This document shows, in pieces, positions 1-8,042 of a stretch of 64,000 nt of DNA; position 1 is the stretch's first letter, and each line of letters opens with the position of its first letter. Both the position numbers and the translations under genes were made by a program. The stretch covers positions 186,001 to 250,000 of the forward strand of contig NZ_PKUS01000007.1 of the NCBI RefSeq assembly GCF_002866825.1. Direction: 5' to 3'. The stretch is from Pseudohalioglobus lutimaris (GTDB taxonomy: Bacteria > Pseudomonadota > Gammaproteobacteria > Pseudomonadales > Halieaceae). Below the pieces are notes generated by a model that did not search any database, was not told the DNA's origin, and saw only the letters and a program-made list of their open reading frames with translations.

Positions 1-1
1 G

Positions 2-139
2 CCTGATCCGGAACGCTTCCAGCACTGCCTGGAGAAATCCTATGAGGAAACCAGGCAGGCGTTGAGGCAACATGCAACACAAGAGAAAACCAGGGGCAGG
101 CGTGGTCGGCGCAAAACCCAGGGGCCTGCTGGCAAATGA
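2..139 (+). CDS. C-terminal fragment of an unidentified protein
   Basis: An open frame enters from the left edge and stops with TGA at 137-139. The 45 visible residues begin PDPERFQHCLEK and end in a strongly basic tail (RGRRGRRKTQGPAGK). The family cannot be named from so short a piece; the basic, low-complexity end is typical of a disordered C-terminal tail. It lies on the same strand as the lipase that follows 94 bases later. Confidence 0.4.
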   Translation, partial: PDPERFQHCLEKSYEETRQALRQHATQEKTRGRRGRRKTQGPAGK

Positions 140-233
140 GAATTAGGCAGAACTTTCTAGATTTTCTATGTAACTTCAAAAAAGACATGATGTGTCGCAT
201 GAACATTGAAGCCGGTAGGGGGCGCGTGAAATC

Positions 234-1826
234 ATGATAATGGAAAGGTTCAACACCAGATCCAGAGCGTTGAAAAAAATTGAACAGGATTTGCACAACG
301 CCGACAGTTACGAGCAGTGGTACACGCTGGCCGAAGCCCACGATATGGAAACAGGTGGTATTGACTGGCGGGAGAATGATGCATCCAACCACTATGATCA
401 CCTCAATATCAAGGCTCGCCTCCGGCGGCTGCGGAGACTGCGCAAGAAAGGGGACGACCACGCATTACTGTTTGTGCTCAACGAAGGGATTCACGGCAAT
501 ATGGCCGGTATGGGCAAGTCCGCTCTGTACCAGCGCGCCAAGTGTGGGACCAAAGTACTGATCGACGAGTACATCAGTGAAATTTGTGAGTCATTGCTGC
601 AATTGTCGCCCAGGCATCTGGATAGCGTCCCCTGGGCCGAGCGGATCGACTTTTTTCAGCGAGCCAGTCACTGCTACGGGCGCTCAGCCCTGATGTTAAG
701 TGGTGGCGGTACCCTGGGTTATTTCCATTTTGGCGTTCTCAAGGCGCTGATTGAGCAGGGCTTGTGTCCTGTGGTTATTTCCGGCGCCAGCGCGGGTTCG
801 TTCGTGGCGGCTGTCGTTGGCACGCATACTGACGAGGAGTTTCTGGCGCTGTTCGAGAACAACCAGTTGGCCCGTGAACTGACCTCCAACAACGAGGATA
901 TAAAGATTGGCATCGGTATGACCAACGGTGTCGATATGAAGGCCATCAAGCGTGAAATGGCGCGTATGATCCCGGATCTGACATTTCAGGAGGCCTACGA
1001 GAAAACCGGACGCAGCATCAATATCACCATCTCTCCAGCCGGTCCGCGCCAGACCTCCCGCCTGCTCAACCACATCGCCTCGCCGAATGTCACCATCCGC
1101 TCGGCAGTGGTAGCCAGTTCAGCTATACCCGGCATATTTCCTGCTGCCCAGCTTGAGGCGCGCGACGTGTACGGCAAGGTGAAACCCTACCTGCCCTCCC
1201 GGCGCTGGATCGATGGGTCTTTTTCCCAGGATCTGCCGGCGAAGCGCCTGGCCAGGATGTACGGAGTGAACCACTTTATCGTCAGCCAGGTGCTGCCTGG
1301 ACTGGGGCGCGAGCCGACCCTGAGGCCAGGTATCAGAAAGATCATTTCCGATGCGTCGGTAGCCGCGACCAAGCAGCTGGTGCGCGGCTCGCTTGACTTC
1401 GTCCAGCACCGCACGAAAGTCGGCCCGAGGCTGGCCACTGCCATGGAGGCCATGAATGCCGTAATCGATCAGCAGTTCACTGCCGATATCAATATCGTCC
1501 CCAACTTTGGTGACACCAGGCTGATGGACGTGCTGAGGCTGCTCAACGAGCAGCAAATGGTGGAACTGCTCGCCGCTGGGGAGCGCGCTACCTGGCCCAA
1601 GATTCCCGCGATCAGTACGACCACCCGTATCGGCCGCACCCTGGACCAGATCCTGCACGAATTCGAGGTTGATGAAGCCCATTGGCTGAGATCGGCGCCG
1701 CAGACCGATGCCGCCTTAAAAGAAGACTCGGCCATACGTAAGTCACGCCGTGGCAAGAAGCCTGCCGTTACGCGGCGCAGTAAACGGGCGAGCAGGGCGA
1801 TTGAGATAAAAGCGGCGTCGCGCTAG
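234..1826 (+). CDS. DUF3336-type patatin-like phospholipase/lipase
   Basis: A 530-residue serine lipase of the patatin superfamily, probably a cytoplasmic or membrane-associated acyl hydrolase acting on phospholipid or triacylglycerol. The oxyanion-hole loop GGGTLGYFHFG lies at about residues 157-167, the nucleophile elbow GASAG at 184-188 (Ser186), and the catalytic-dyad motif DGS at 327-329 (Asp327). The roughly 140 residues before the patatin domain resemble the DUF3336 region found in bacterial and yeast TGL-type lipases. The C-terminus is lysine/arginine rich. The start chosen is the ATG at 234; the in-frame ATG at 240 is equally possible. There is no signal peptide. The natural substrate cannot be read from the sequence. 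Confidence 0.85.
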   Translation: MIMERFNTRSRALKKIEQDLHNADSYEQWYTLAEAHDMETGGIDWRENDASNHYDHLNIKARLRRLRRLRKKGDDHALLFVLNEGIHGNMAGMGKSALYQRAKCGTKVLIDEYISEICESLLQLSPRHLDSVPWAERIDFFQRASHCYGRSALMLSGGGTLGYFHFGVLKALIEQGLCPVVISGASAGSFVAAVVGTHTDEEFLALFENNQLARELTSNNEDIKIGIGMTNGVDMKAIKREMARMIPDLTFQEAYEKTGRSINITISPAGPRQTSRLLNHIASPNVTIRSAVVASSAIPGIFPAAQLEARDVYGKVKPYLPSRRWIDGSFSQDLPAKRLARMYGVNHFIVSQVLPGLGREPTLRPGIRKIISDASVAATKQLVRGSLDFVQHRTKVGPRLATAMEAMNAVIDQQFTADINIVPNFGDTRLMDVLRLLNEQQMVELLAAGERATWPKIPAISTTTRIGRTLDQILHEFEVDEAHWLRSAPQTDAALKEDSAIRKSRRGKKPAVTRRSKRASRAIEIKAASR

Positions 1827-2094
1827 CCATCATTTCGGGCAGGCGGCGGGTCTATGATGTAGGTGGATTTCCGCCCTCGCGAAAACCAGTAGTGCGCGAA
1901 ATGCTGGTGCTTGCCAATGCCTACCCGCTCGATGGCCAGGCCTGAATTGCGACATTCCCGATATGTTGACACCTTCTCTGCACACTTTCGCCATGTTTTG
2001 TTGCAGTTTCGGTTCGTGTGGTGGAATATCCCGTGGTCGTTAGTTTTTGTTGTGCCCCGTTACAGGGAAAGGCATAAAAAGGGGCGGTATAATT

Positions 2095-5000
2095 TTGGAA
2101 AGACCCGGTATAAGAGAATCCTTGTCGCGTAAGCTGGTATTGATCTTCCTGATCATTGCTGCGGCATTGGCGTTGGCTGCTGTCGCTGTCACCTATTTCC
2201 TTGTCCTGCCCGCCTTCGTCAACTTTGAGAAAGAACAGAGCCTGGCAAGCCTCAACCGTGTTGAAACTGTTCTTCACGCACAGTTGGATACGCTGACTGG
2301 TGCCAGCCTCGAATATTCCGCCTGGGACGACATATATGAGCATGTTCAGAGTCCAGGTGAAGCGCCGGATTACTTCGATTTCCTCACAGAGGGTGACTAT
2401 TGGTCTGATATCAATATCGAGATCATGATGTTCCTGGATCGTGAGGGTCGCCTGGTCTGGGGAAGAATGATTGATCCTGAGCAATCCACTGATCTCCCTC
2501 TACAAGAACACGTTCCACAGCAGCCAGAACCGGATCATCCGCTGCTGGCTCACGCGAGCACCGACAGCCGCATCAAGGGCTTCATCAATACCCCCAGGGG
2601 TATACTGATGATGGGGTCGACCCCGATACTGCGATCAGATAGAACGGGCCCCATCATGGGGACTGTGGTGATCGGTCGACTGTTGACAGCAGAGCGCATA
2701 GCGGACATAGAACAGGCCGTTTCGGTGGATGTTTCTGCTCATCTTATTCCCGACGCCGGTCTGTCCGATGCAGCGCGGCTTGACTATGAAAGCCTGGTGT
2801 CTTCAGGTGTTCCAATCGCCACCGAGCGCGGTGAAACGCACACGTTCAGTCGCAAGGTTGTCCGCGACCTGTATGGCGCTCCCTTGATGCTGATTGAAAC
2901 CAGCCAGCCCAACCAGATATCAACAATCGGTTCAAACTCTGTAAATACCGCCCTCTGCTTCCTGCTTGTGGTGATTCTCCTGTTCACATTCAGTGGCTGG
3001 TGGATACTGCGTCGCCTGGTTATCAGCCCGTTGCTGGTACTGGGTGACCACATTGCAAGTGTTCGCGAAAGTGGTGACCTGTCCGTCCGTTTTGGAAGTG
3101 ACCGCAAGGACGAACTCGGTCACCTGGCGTCTGAGTTCGACGCATTGACCCAGGAATTGAGTGAAACGCAACGGCAACGAGACGATGCTGAGAGCGTCTC
3201 CAGGGCAAAGAGCCAATTTTTGATGTCCATCAGTCATGAGATTCGAACGCCTATGAATGGGGTCATTGGTATGACTGATGCCCTGTTGCGAATGGATTTG
3301 CCAGAAAATTCCCTGCGACTGCTCAGCCAGGTCAAATCCTCGGGGCGGATACTGCTCAATATCATTGATGACATCCTGGACTTTTCCACGGTGAGTGCGG
3401 GGCAGGCCATAGTGGAGAAGGAACGGTTCAGCCTTCGGCAGATGGTCTCCGATGTCAATTCTGCCGTTGCAGATTCGGCGCAGCGCAAGGGGGTCGAGTA
3501 CCTATGCCGATTCGATTCCAGTCTGCCGGAGAGTGCCCTGGGCGACCAGCAGAAGATCAAGCAGGTGCTGATCAATCTTATTGGCAATGCCATCAAGTTT
3601 ACTCACGCGGGAGAGGTTGCCCTCGCGGTCAGTAGTGAGGTGGAGACGGTGCAGGGTAGAGACGGCGTAACGGTGCTTAACTTCACCGTGTCCGATACCG
3701 GGATAGGTATACCGGCGCCCTCATTAAGCGCAATCTTTGAATCTTTTTCCCAGGTCGACAATGGTCCGGGCAGGGAGTACGGCGGCACCGGCCTGGGTTT
3801 GTCCATCAGCAAAGCCCTGGTCGAGGCGATGGGTGGTGAGATACAGGTCAGTAGTGAGTATGGCGTTGGTTCAACGTTTCAATTCACTGTGCCTGTCAGC
3901 GAAACAATCGCAGCTGTTGACGATGGGGAACGGGCTTCAGTCTGTGCCGGGTTGCGGGCACTGATAGTGGATGGCTATCCGGGTACCCGTGATCTCGTTG
4001 CCTCCTTACTGGCCGAACTGGGCGCGGTTGCTGACACCGTCGCCAGCACTGCCGAGGCAATAGTCGCTCTGGAGGCCGCGTCCCATGAGGGGAGGCAGTA
4101 CGACCTGCTGCTGGTAGACAATCAACAGAGTAATCCTGACAGCGCTGCATTCACAGCGGCACTGCCTGATGGTTCTCTTGCAGCAGGGGCGGCCGTTATC
4201 CTGCTGTGTAATGTCACGGATGAATGCCAGGTTGAAACTCAAGTCGGCCGTATCGATGCATGCCTTCCGAAACCCATTTTGCGAGACGATTTGTTAGACG
4301 CGATCATCACCGGCCGCAACAGTGACGGTGCTGCTGCCAAGCCTGGCGAGAACAGGGCGGGGCAAAGACCGCAATTGCTAATCGATGTGCTGGTCGCGGA
4401 AGATAATGAAGTCAACCAGGAACTCATCACATTTGAATTGTCGGAAATCGGTGCTCGTTACGTACTGGTAAGCAATGGCATTGAAGCGCTGAATGAACTG
4501 GCTAAAGGGGCGTTTGATATTATCCTGATGGATTGCCATATGCCGGGAATGGATGGATTTGCCGCGACCAAAAGAATACGCGCGATGAAAATCACCGATA
4601 AGCGCGGCTCTCCCGTGCCCATTGTGGCGATGACTGCAAGTGCGGGTGAAGATGACCAGAAGCACTGCATCGCGGTGGGTATGGATGCCTATATCAGCAA
4701 GCCCTACGAATTTGAGAACCTGCTGGGTACGATCAGCAGGCTTTTGCATGATACCGGCCAGTTTGACTCGGTGCTTGATGCTGCGCCTCTGGCGTCTATG
4801 CGTGAGCTTAGTAGTGACCGCGTGGATGTGCTGGGGCGTCTGATAGACGTTTATCTGGAAAGCTCGCCACCCCTGGTCAGCCAGATAGGTGAGGCGATAG
4901 CGGCGGGCGACGCCGAGGCGGTGCGGATGGGTGCCCATAAGCTCAAGTCCAGTAGCGCCACTCTCGGCGCAAGTATGGTCGCATCACTTGCGCGGGACCT

Positions 5001-5127
5001 TGAGTACCTGGGGCGTGACAACCAGATCGAGGAATGCGCGGATGTGTTCTCGTCGCTGGCCAGGGCTATCGAGGCAGCCTATTCGGCACTGGAGAAGGAA
5101 AAGTCCCGCAGCGCGACGCCAGCGTAG
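2095..5127 (+). CDS. CHASE4 hybrid sensor histidine kinase with two receiver domains and HPt
   Basis: A phosphorelay kinase of about 1010 residues. TM1 (about 11-33) and TM2 (about 285-309) bracket a periplasmic CHASE4-like sensor. HAMP follows, then HisKA with SHEIRTP (His381), HATPase_c with GTGLGLSI, REC1 (Asp675 in LLLVDNQ), REC2 (Asp813 in LMDCHMPGMDG) and a C-terminal HPt with AHKLKSSS (His948). REC1 has VDGYPG where receivers usually carry a paired acidic motif, so it may be a weak or pseudo-receiver; REC2 looks canonical. The frame is open from a TTG at 2047, but I prefer the TTG at 2095: it has a GGGGCGG-like ribosome site and leaves a short arm before TM1. No response regulator gene is adjacent, so the output partner is encoded elsewhere. 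Confidence 0.88.
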   Translation: MERPGIRESLSRKLVLIFLIIAAALALAAVAVTYFLVLPAFVNFEKEQSLASLNRVETVLHAQLDTLTGASLEYSAWDDIYEHVQSPGEAPDYFDFLTEGDYWSDINIEIMMFLDREGRLVWGRMIDPEQSTDLPLQEHVPQQPEPDHPLLAHASTDSRIKGFINTPRGILMMGSTPILRSDRTGPIMGTVVIGRLLTAERIADIEQAVSVDVSAHLIPDAGLSDAARLDYESLVSSGVPIATERGETHTFSRKVVRDLYGAPLMLIETSQPNQISTIGSNSVNTALCFLLVVILLFTFSGWWILRRLVISPLLVLGDHIASVRESGDLSVRFGSDRKDELGHLASEFDALTQELSETQRQRDDAESVSRAKSQFLMSISHEIRTPMNGVIGMTDALLRMDLPENSLRLLSQVKSSGRILLNIIDDILDFSTVSAGQAIVEKERFSLRQMVSDVNSAVADSAQRKGVEYLCRFDSSLPESALGDQQKIKQVLINLIGNAIKFTHAGEVALAVSSEVETVQGRDGVTVLNFTVSDTGIGIPAPSLSAIFESFSQVDNGPGREYGGTGLGLSISKALVEAMGGEIQVSSEYGVGSTFQFTVPVSETIAAVDDGERASVCAGLRALIVDGYPGTRDLVASLLAELGAVADTVASTAEAIVALEAASHEGRQYDLLLVDNQQSNPDSAAFTAALPDGSLAAGAAVILLCNVTDECQVETQVGRIDACLPKPILRDDLLDAIITGRNSDGAAAKPGENRAGQRPQLLIDVLVAEDNEVNQELITFELSEIGARYVLVSNGIEALNELAKGAFDIILMDCHMPGMDGFAATKRIRAMKITDKRGSPVPIVAMTASAGEDDQKHCIAVGMDAYISKPYEFENLLGTISRLLHDTGQFDSVLDAAPLASMRELSSDRVDVLGRLIDVYLESSPPLVSQIGEAIAAGDAEAVRMGAHKLKSSSATLGASMVASLARDLEYLGRDNQIEECADVFSSLARAIEAAYSALEKEKSRSATPA

Positions 5128-5205
5128 TCCGAACCGGACACCGCGCAGTTATAAGGCGTACCGGCAGGTCACAGAGCCCTGCGTTGCGCATCGCCTGTTC
5201 GCCGT

Positions 5206-5766
5206 TCAGCCATTCCCGGTCGCCAACAGCCCGGCCAGCTCGCTTTGTAGCGTCAGTTGTTGGGCGATGTGCTTCGCATCCAGAGGGTTCAGTGCAAAAA
5301 TCTTGCCGTGCAGTGGAGCGAGAGTGATATAGCCCAGTAGCATGCTGTGGAAGGCCATGATGACGCTGGTCATCGCGCCGGTCTGCTCGAGAATCCCGGT
5401 AAAGAAGGGGCGATACCAGTCGTCCACCAGCTTGTCCAGGTGTTCGCCTGAGGTCAGCGTGGCCTGCTGAATGATGCGGGAGATGTTGGGGTGGTCTATG
5501 TGATGCTTGACCAGTTTTTCCAGCAGCTCAGAAGATTGGTCCTGGGCCAATGGATTGCGGGCAGTCATAAAATCCTTCATCGGCGCAAACAGCCTGTCGA
5601 CCACGGCGTCGTAGACTTCTGCCTTACAGGCATAGTGTTTGTAAATCGCTGGTCCACGTATCCCTACCGCGTCCGCGATGTCGACGATCGAGGTCGCCTC
5701 GTATCCCTTATTCGCAAACAGGGCTTCGGCGGCATCAAGTATTCGGGTTTTAGCGGGACTGGTCAT
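5206..5766 (-). CDS. TetR family transcriptional regulator
   Basis: A 186-residue repressor with an N-terminal helix-turn-helix at about residues 24-47 (TSIVDIADAVGIRGPAIYKHY), followed by an all-helical ligand-binding domain. The frame is open further upstream, but the ATG at 5766 is the right start: it follows AGGA at suitable spacing and places the TetR helix at the N-terminus. It diverges from the SDR at 5959, and a perfect 23-bp palindrome sits between the two (5839-5861), the expected operator. It probably controls the SDR-esterase-monooxygenase block and itself. The ligand is unknown. Confidence 0.88.
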   Translation of the reverse strand: MTSPAKTRILDAAEALFANKGYEATSIVDIADAVGIRGPAIYKHYACKAEVYDAVVDRLFAPMKDFMTARNPLAQDQSSELLEKLVKHHIDHPNISRIIQQATLTSGEHLDKLVDDWYRPFFTGILEQTGAMTSVIMAFHSMLLGYITLAPLHGKIFALNPLDAKHIAQQLTLQSELAGLLATGNG

Positions 5767-5838
5767 TTTGTGGTCCTGAGCCTGTCTGGTTCGCGATGTT
5801 GGTCTGCAGCGGTTGACGTCCTTTGCTTGATTGTTTAG

Positions 5839-5861
5839 GTTACAGGTTACTAACCTGTAAC
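5839..5861. promoter_or_regulatory. perfect 23-bp palindrome, probable TetR operator
   Basis: Arms GTTACAGGTTA (5839-5849) and TAACCTGTAAC (5851-5861) are exact reverse complements around a single central C at 5850. The site lies in the 192-base gap between the divergent TetR gene and the SDR, 78 bases from the TetR start and 98 from the SDR start. Length and position fit a TetR-dimer operator. A TTGACG at 5813-5818 could be a rightward -35, but no good -10 follows it. Confidence 0.75.
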
Positions 5862-5958
5862 TCCAGCGCCATGTTGCTGGCAAATCGATCATTGCCTGTT
5901 CCGCAAAGTGCGAGGGCAGAGAGAGGGCCCCGATGGCGATCCGACCTGGAAGTGCTTT

Positions 5959-6807
5959 ATGAAGGAATTTGAGAACAAGACCGCTGTGGTCACCGGTGCT
6001 GCCAACGGCATCGGCCTGGAACTGGCGAAGGTGTTCGCGGAGCGGGGCATGCATGTGGTGCTGGCGGATATCGAGCAGGACAAGTTGGTTGAAGCTGTTG
6101 ATACGGTGACGGAGTTGGGGGCGGAAGCGATTGGAGTGGTCACCGATGTGGGCAGTGACTCGTCCGTGGCAGCGCTGTGCAAAGCAAGTGTTGACCGTTT
6201 TGGCAGCGTTCAGGTGTTGTGCAACAACGCAGGGGTCTATACCGGCGGATTGCTCTGGGAACAGACGGTAGATGACTACGAGTGGTTGATGCGGGTTAAT
6301 CAATGGGGCGTTATTCACGGGCTTCGACACTTTGTGCCGCAGATGATTGCGCAGGGTGACGAGTGCAATATTGTAAATACGGCCTCCATGGCGTCACTGT
6401 GTACCCTGCCATTTGCCGGTATCTACCATATGACCAAGCACGCAGTGCTTTCGCTGAGTGAATGCCTGTTTCATGAACTGGCGATGACCGCTCCCCAGAT
6501 TAGTGTGTCCTGTCTTTGCCCGGAACTGGTCAATACCGGTATCGCCACCTCGGCAAGGAACCGACCTGCCGATCTGGCAGAGCAAAATGTCACCGACATG
6601 CAGAAGATGTCGATGACTGCGATCACTGACGCCACGGCAGGATCGCTCCCGCCTCGCGTGTTGGCAGAGCGAGTGTTGCAGGGAATCAAAGACAACACGT
6701 TCTACCTCTTGCCGCCGGGAGATAACCCATGGAGGGATACTGCCCATTCCAGATTGGAAGATATCCGCCTGGTACGCAATCCCACCTTCGCCCCCCCGGC
6801 CATTTGA
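5959..6807 (+). CDS. short-chain dehydrogenase/reductase (SDR)
   Basis: A 282-residue NAD(P)-dependent classical SDR. The cofactor glycine motif TGAANGIG is at 12-19, NNAG at 89-92, and the catalytic Ser143, Tyr156 and Lys160 (YHMTK) are all present. Asp37 after the second strand (LADIE) suggests a preference for NAD(H). The ATG at 5959 is preferred over the upstream open frame because of GGAAG a few bases before it and the clean N-terminal Rossmann strand. It is the first gene of the block opposite TetR. In this context it probably interconverts an alcohol and a ketone upstream of the two Baeyer-Villiger-type enzymes; that role is inference. Confidence 0.88.
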   Translation: MKEFENKTAVVTGAANGIGLELAKVFAERGMHVVLADIEQDKLVEAVDTVTELGAEAIGVVTDVGSDSSVAALCKASVDRFGSVQVLCNNAGVYTGGLLWEQTVDDYEWLMRVNQWGVIHGLRHFVPQMIAQGDECNIVNTASMASLCTLPFAGIYHMTKHAVLSLSECLFHELAMTAPQISVSCLCPELVNTGIATSARNRPADLAEQNVTDMQKMSMTAITDATAGSLPPRVLAERVLQGIKDNTFYLLPPGDNPWRDTAHSRLEDIRLVRNPTFAPPAI

Positions 6808-6841
6808 CCAGGCGGCGATAACAGCAATTCCCGGGAGAATT

Positions 6842-7783
6842 ATGTCGTCAACCAAACGCTATGCGATACACGAGGACTTCGCCAAATTTCCGGCGATGAG
6901 CGTTCGCTTCACCTCGCTGGTCATAGGCTTCCTGAATCTGTTGATCCGTTTGTCACGCCTGCGCCGAAAACACTCCGCTGCCGTCACTGTTGTGCGTCAA
7001 AAAATTTCCGGCGACGGGGGGCACCGAATTGAGCTGCGGGTCATTACCCCGAAGAACCTGAAGCCCGGGGCACCGGCGTTGGTCTACTATCATGGCGGCG
7101 CTTTTGCGATGACGTTCGGCGGTATGCACCTGGAAAACGCGGAGCGCTACGCAGAATCTACAGGGTGTATAACGATTTTCGTGTGTTACCGACTGGCCAT
7201 CAGGAACCCCTTCCCCGATGGCTTTAACGATGCCTATGCGGCACTAAAATGGGCGGTGGATAATGCTGGCCAGTTAGGTATTGATGTTGGGCGTATCGCC
7301 GTGGGTGGCGACAGTGCGGGCGGCGCGCTGGCGGCAGGTGTCGCGCAGCGCGCCAGGGACGAGGGTCTGGTCAGCCTGTGCGGACAAATGCTCATATATC
7401 CGGTACTGGACAGCCGCTGCAATACCTCATCTGCCGTGGAGTTTGTCGATGTGCCGTTGTGGACGGCGACATCTAACAAGCGCATGTGGTCTATGTATTT
7501 ACGCAACTATGCTGAGGACGCCACGCCGCCCTATGCCGCCCCCGGTCTCGGCGCACTGCAAGATCTCCCCTCCGCCTATATTGAAACGGCAGAATTTGAC
7601 CCGCTGCGTGATGAAGGGCTGAGCTATGCCAGGGAACTGGCTGATTGCGGATGCGCTGTGGTCCTTAATGAAACACGCGGCACCATTCATGGCTATGACG
7701 CCTCTGCGGATAATGAAACTGCGGTTGCCTCAATGCGCAAGCGACTGGATTTCCTGAAGTCAGTTTTTACGCCGGTGGAATGA
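6842..7783 (+). CDS. alpha/beta hydrolase, hormone-sensitive lipase (HSL) family
   Basis: A 313-residue esterase. It has the HSL oxyanion motif HGGA (84-87, YYHGGAFAM), the nucleophile motif GDSAG (156-160, Ser158), and probable triad partners Asp253 (EFDPLRDEG) and His283 (TIHGYD). Residues 21-38 are hydrophobic and could associate with membrane, but no cleavable signal is evident. It starts 34 bases after the SDR. Next to two ester- or lactone-forming monooxygenases, the simplest role is hydrolysis of the ester or lactone they make; the actual substrate is unknown. Confidence 0.87.
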   Translation: MSSTKRYAIHEDFAKFPAMSVRFTSLVIGFLNLLIRLSRLRRKHSAAVTVVRQKISGDGGHRIELRVITPKNLKPGAPALVYYHGGAFAMTFGGMHLENAERYAESTGCITIFVCYRLAIRNPFPDGFNDAYAALKWAVDNAGQLGIDVGRIAVGGDSAGGALAAGVAQRARDEGLVSLCGQMLIYPVLDSRCNTSSAVEFVDVPLWTATSNKRMWSMYLRNYAEDATPPYAAPGLGALQDLPSAYIETAEFDPLRDEGLSYARELADCGCAVVLNETRGTIHGYDASADNETAVASMRKRLDFLKSVFTPVE

Positions 7784-7816
7784 AATGGCGCTGAGGCTGG
7801 CCAGCAGCAGAGGAAC

Positions 7817-7996
7817 ATGATGATGAAGGGAAGGTTAAGCAACAAGGTGGCTCTGGTAACGGGCGCGGGCTCAGGTATCGGCTTGGCCTGCGCTAAACGC
7901 TTTGCAGAAGAGGGCGCGGCAGTGGTGGGTTCAGACGCGTCATCCTTTGTCACCGGGCATGGCCACTGCAGCGTAGAAATGATGGGGCTTACCTGA
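7817..7996 (+). pseudogene. SDR relic: N-terminal Rossmann start joined to an SDR C-terminal end
   Basis: A 59-codon frame beginning with three successive ATG codons preceded by AGAGGAA. Residues 1-41 are a good SDR N-terminus with TGAGSGIG (15-22) and a following helix and strand ending GSDAS. Residues about 42-59 ([18 protein letters not shown]) look like the C-terminal SFVTG...GG end of an SDR. The whole catalytic middle, including NNAG and the Tyr-Lys pair, is missing. This is best read as an in-frame internal deletion of a second dehydrogenase gene of the cluster. The short peptide could still be translated but cannot be an active SDR. Confidence 0.65.
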
Positions 7997-8042
7997 GTCC
8001 CCCCGATTGTTTTCTATTCGTTCTTAATATGGACACGTTTTA

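Noticed and set aside
2088-2093. TATAAT just before the sensor kinase.
   Set aside because: It lies one base before the preferred TTG start and has no -35 at 16-18 bases. It may be a chance match, or the true start may be further downstream, so I did not call a promoter.
5767-6330. Upstream extension of the TetR frame (to 6330) reaching across the SDR gene.
   Set aside because: The TetR helix-turn-helix begins right after the ATG at 5766, which has a good ribosome site. The extension is antisense to the SDR and contains the operator.
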